Below the pieces are notes generated by a model. That model had not been told where the DNA came from. It did no database searches and saw only the letters and a program-made list of their open reading frames with translations. Shown here one piece after another: positions 23,331 to 25,324 of a stretch of 25,324 nt of DNA (position 1 is its first letter; the number at the start of each line of letters is the position of its first letter). The position numbers were made by a program, and so were the translations under genes. The DNA comes from Clostridia bacterium (GTDB lineage: Bacteria; Bacillota_A; Clostridia; Christensenellales; Aristaeellaceae): assembly GCA_017938785.1 (NCBI GenBank), contig JAGBAU010000177.1, positions 1 through 25,324 on the forward strand, in the 5' to 3' direction.

Positions 23331-23424
23331 GCATTTGAGGCTTTCTATAGTAAATTTTACAAAAGAAAGACACTGTTTTATGATGAATATCGAATGCCGC
23401 CATGGTCCTGCGGACATCGATTTG

Positions 23425-23458
23425 AAAAGGAGGCTGCGACACGCGAGCCGCAACCTCC
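23425..23458 (-). terminator. Intrinsic terminator of rplJ-rplL
   Basis: On the minus strand GGAGGTTGCG pairs with CGCAGCCTCC (one G-U pair) around a 10-base loop and is followed by TTTTC. It lies 18 bases after the rplL stop and separates rplJL from the rpmG operon. Confidence 0.85.
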
Positions 23459-23476
23459 GATTTCGTAAATCTGAAA

Positions 23477-23851
23477 TTACTTGATTTCGATGGTAGCGCC
23501 GGCTTCTTCGAACTTCTTCTTCATTTCCTCGGCTGCTTCCTTGGCGATGCCTTCTGCCAGAACGGAGGGAGCACCGTCAACCAGTTCCTTGGCTTCCTTC
23601 AGGCCCAGGCCGGGCTTTACTTCGCGAACGATCTTGATGACGTTCAGCTTCTTGGCGCCAGCGTCCTTCAGGACTACGTCGAACTCGGTCTTTTCTTCAG
23701 CTGCTTCTGCGGCTGCGCCAGCAACTGCGCCACCAGCAACAACGGGAGCTGCTGCGGATACGCCGAACTTTTCTTCCATTTCCTTGACCAGGTCAGCCAG
23801 TTCAAGAATAGTCATGCCTTCGATAGCGGCGATGATTTCTGCATGAGTCAT
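23477..23851 (-). CDS. rplL: 50S ribosomal protein L7/L12
   Basis: The 124-residue protein is standard L7/L12: N-terminal dimerisation part ([17 protein letters not shown]), an Ala/Gly/Val-rich hinge (about residues 35-53) and the globular domain with [23 protein letters not shown] and [15 protein letters not shown]. It forms the stalk that recruits translation GTPases. The frame opens five codons earlier, but ATG 23851 follows GGAGG at the right distance and gives the normal N-terminus. It follows rplJ and, unusually, is not followed by rpoB. Confidence 0.97.
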   Translation of the reverse strand: MTHAEIIAAIEGMTILELADLVKEMEEKFGVSAAAPVVAGGAVAGAAAEAAEEKTEFDVVLKDAGAKKLNVIKIVREVKPGLGLKEAKELVDGAPSVLAEGIAKEAAEEMKKKFEEAGATIEIK

Positions 23852-23907
23852 GGTTATATCCTCCATTATTAGTTAAATTCTAAATGTGATTGGTTAAGCG
23901 GCGAGAA

Positions 23908-24411
23908 TTATTCTTCGCCAGCCTGCTTCTTGCGCAGGGCCTCCACGCAGTACACGAACTTGGACACAGAGCTCATCATGCTGCCCATGATCTTTGCGAT
24001 GAGGACTTCCTTGCTCGGCAGGTTTGCCAGAGCTGCTACGCCAGCCTGATCGAGGTAAGCGCCGTCGCAGATGCCGCACTTGATGGTCATCTTCTTCTTG
24101 GCCTTAGAGAAATCGCTCAGGATCTTGGCGGGGGCGATCATATCTTCGTAGCCGAAAGCAACAGCCGTCGGACCCTCCAGATGTGCTGCCAGATCAGCGA
24201 AACCCATTTCCTTGGTGGCCAGGTTGATCATGGTGTTCTTCAGAACACAGTATTCAACGCCTGCCTGACGGAGCTGGTTGCGCAGTTCGGTATCTTCTGC
24301 TACGGTGAGACCACGGTAGTCAACCAGAACTACGGTCTGAGCCTTCTCAAACTTTTCCTTGATGTTGGCGACGATCGTCTTCTTGGATTCAAGAATCTTT
24401 ACGTTGGACAT
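23908..24411 (-). CDS. rplJ: 50S ribosomal protein L10
   Basis: The 167-residue protein is full-length L10, which anchors L7/L12 dimers on the ribosome. It shows VVLVDYRGLTVAEDTELRNQLRQAGVEYCVLKNTM (about residues 31-65) and EGPTAVAFGYED. GAGGTG precedes the ATG. It is preceded by a structured leader of about 165 bases containing a terminator and a consensus promoter, and followed by rplL. L10-L12 binding to the leader is the known regulatory mode. Confidence 0.97.
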   Translation of the reverse strand: MSNVKILESKKTIVANIKEKFEKAQTVVLVDYRGLTVAEDTELRNQLRQAGVEYCVLKNTMINLATKEMGFADLAAHLEGPTAVAFGYEDMIAPAKILSDFSKAKKKMTIKCGICDGAYLDQAGVAALANLPSKEVLIAKIMGSMMSSVSKFVYCVEALRKKQAGEE

Positions 24412-24578
24412 TATTAAAACACCTCACTTCTCGTCCCGAATATCGGGCAGAGAAAAACCCTTGCGCAAGACGCAAGGGCGGTGTAAATTGACCGTATCCA
24501 TTGCGCCTCGGCGAGCGACCATTTGATCTTACGCATTGCTGCACTCGCTGTCTATGGCACAGAGCCTTTCAAAGCCAG
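24412..24578 (-). promoter_or_regulatory. Ribosomal protein L10 leader with attenuator
   Basis: The transcribed leader between the rplJ promoter and its ATG is structured and has the position and length of the known L10 leader. A terminator-like hairpin (CCCTTGCG/CGCAAGGG, 24458-24478, followed on the minus strand by TTTTTC at 24457-24452) and a small hairpin (CCCGA/TCGGG, 24435-24447) precede the ribosome site. Binding of L10-L12 to the upstream part probably decides between termination and read-through. This leader and the tig upstream region fill the 339-base gap up to 24750. Confidence 0.75.
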
Positions 24579-24583
24579 AATTG

Positions 24584-24612
24584 ATTATAGCAGTTTCCCA
24601 CCCCCGTGTCAA
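24584..24612 (-). promoter_or_regulatory. Consensus promoter of rplJ-rplL
   Basis: On the minus strand TTGACA (24612-24607), 17 bases ending in TGC, TATAAT (24589-24584). Both boxes are perfect and the -10 is extended, making this the strongest promoter in the window. Confidence 0.93.
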
Positions 24613-24658
24613 TATATTTTCGCAGTTACTTCTATTTTTAACTTAGTCTTCCCTATGC

Positions 24659-24683
24659 ATTTTACACAGCGTTGATGTAAAAT
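24659..24683. other. Inverted repeat upstream of tig
   Basis: ATTTTACA and TGTAAAAT form a perfect 8-bp inverted repeat with a 9-base spacer, about 70 bases before the tig start. It could be an operator or overlap the promoter; no clear sigma-A promoter for tig was found in 24613-24750. Confidence 0.4.
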
Positions 24684-24750
24684 AAGGAAACTTGTGCTAA
24701 ACTTCAATACGTTTGAATATGTCCATTGAAACTTTAGGAGGAATAATTCC

Positions 24751-25324
24751 ATGACCACCACTTTCGAAAAGCTGTCTTCCAATAAGGTCAAGCTCACTTT
24801 TGTTGTAGAACCCGAAAAGTTCGAAGAGGGCATCAAGAAGGCCTATCAGAAGATGGTCAAGAAGATCAATATTCCCGGCTTCCGCAAGGGCAAGGCTCCC
24901 ATGAAGGTGATCGAAGCCCATTACGGCGAAGGCGTTTTCTATGAGGATGCATTCGATGCTATCTTCCCCGAAATCTATCAGGCAGCTCTGAAGGAGCACA
25001 ACGTTGAAGTCGTTGACCGCCCTGACCTGGATGTTCAGGAAATCGGCCGCGGCAAGGAACTGAAGTTCACCGTTGAAGTATTCGTTCGTCCCGACGTTGA
25101 ACTGGGCGCTTACAAGAACCTGGGCATCGTCAAGACCGTTGACGAAGTTACCGAAGACGACGTTATGGCAGACGTTGAGCGCGCACGCGACCGCGCTTCC
25201 CGTTGGGTTGAGGTTTCCGACCGTGCAGCCAAGCTGGACGACCAGGTGAACATCAACTACGCAGGCTTCCTGGGCGAGGAACAGTTCGCAGGCGGCACCG
25301 CCGACAACCATGACCTGGTTCTGG
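24751..25324 (+). CDS. tig: Trigger factor, N-terminal part (3' end outside window)
   Basis: The first 191 residues are visible. They comprise the ribosome-binding domain with the signature INIPGFRKGKAPMKVIE (about residues 39-55), and the start of the FKBP-like prolyl isomerase domain (DDQVNINYAGFLGEEQFAGG, about 168-187). Trigger factor is the ribosome-bound chaperone of nascent chains. TTTAGGAGG precedes the ATG at good spacing. It is divergent from rplJ; in Clostridia it is often followed by clpP and clpX, which would lie beyond the window. Confidence 0.95.
   Translation, partial: MTTTFEKLSSNKVKLTFVVEPEKFEEGIKKAYQKMVKKINIPGFRKGKAPMKVIEAHYGEGVFYEDAFDAIFPEIYQAALKEHNVEVVDRPDLDVQEIGRGKELKFTVEVFVRPDVELGAYKNLGIVKTVDEVTEDDVMADVERARDRASRWVEVSDRAAKLDDQVNINYAGFLGEEQFAGGTADNHDLVL

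Noticed and set aside
1..25324. CRISPR arrays, insertion sequences, prophage genes, tRNA or rRNA
   Set aside because: No regularly spaced repeats, transposase or integrase motifs, or tRNA-like cloverleaf sequences were seen.

Overview
This window is a piece of chromosome from a GC-rich, endospore-forming Firmicute, most likely a gut-type member of the Clostridia. The evidence for that is a germination protease gene (gpr) of spore-formers, type III glutamine synthetase, a cdaA-cdaR pair, QueH, a BioY transporter, lipoprotein-type ABC binding proteins, strong Shine-Dalgarno sites (AGGAGG type) and sigma-A promoters with 17-bp spacers. There is no transposon, prophage, CRISPR array, tRNA or rRNA in it; it reads as ordinary core chromosome with several structured non-coding regions.

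Layout. 1-1312: the 3' end of glnN(+) faces rpiB(-) across a perfect palindromic terminator. 1394-4485(+): one transcription unit encodes a secreted protein of unknown function and a complete NitT/TauT-type ABC importer (binding lipoprotein, permease, ATPase). 4478-8223(-): birA, queH, a diacylglycerol-kinase-like lipid kinase, then (beyond a terminator) a metallophosphoesterase and a double zinc-ribbon protein. 8286-9740(-): two tandem family-4-type uracil-DNA glycosylases, one of which has no cysteine, and a small membrane protein. 9802-13367(-): a VanW-family membrane protein, rarA and rpsT (UUG start). 13501-14406(+): gpr, followed by a non-coding stretch with stacked hairpins. 14676-18774(-): Fe-dependent alcohol dehydrogenase, an unknown membrane protein, cdaR and cdaA (c-di-AMP synthesis and its regulator). 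19075-20196(+): an orphan MsmK/UgpC sugar-ABC ATPase preceded by a terminator-containing leader. 20243-20782(-): bioY. 20926-24411(-): rplJ-rplL and rpmG-secE-nusG-rplK-rplA, in an order that differs from the usual one. 24751-end(+): the 5' part of tig (trigger factor).

How it fits together. Translation and secretion functions dominate the right end, with three visible layers of ribosomal-protein control: an L10 leader with an attenuator, twin L1-site-like hairpins before rplK and rplA, and a UUG start on rpsT. Biotin handling (birA, bioY) is split between two loci. No clear novel multi-gene system is visible. The most interesting unexplained parts are RNA-level: a possible attenuator or small RNA in front of the sugar ATPase gene (about 18826-18997) and a possible small RNA downstream of gpr (about 14488-14670). 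Also notable are the cysteine-free uracil-DNA glycosylase paralogue, the unknown membrane protein in the cda operon, and the displaced rplJL block.
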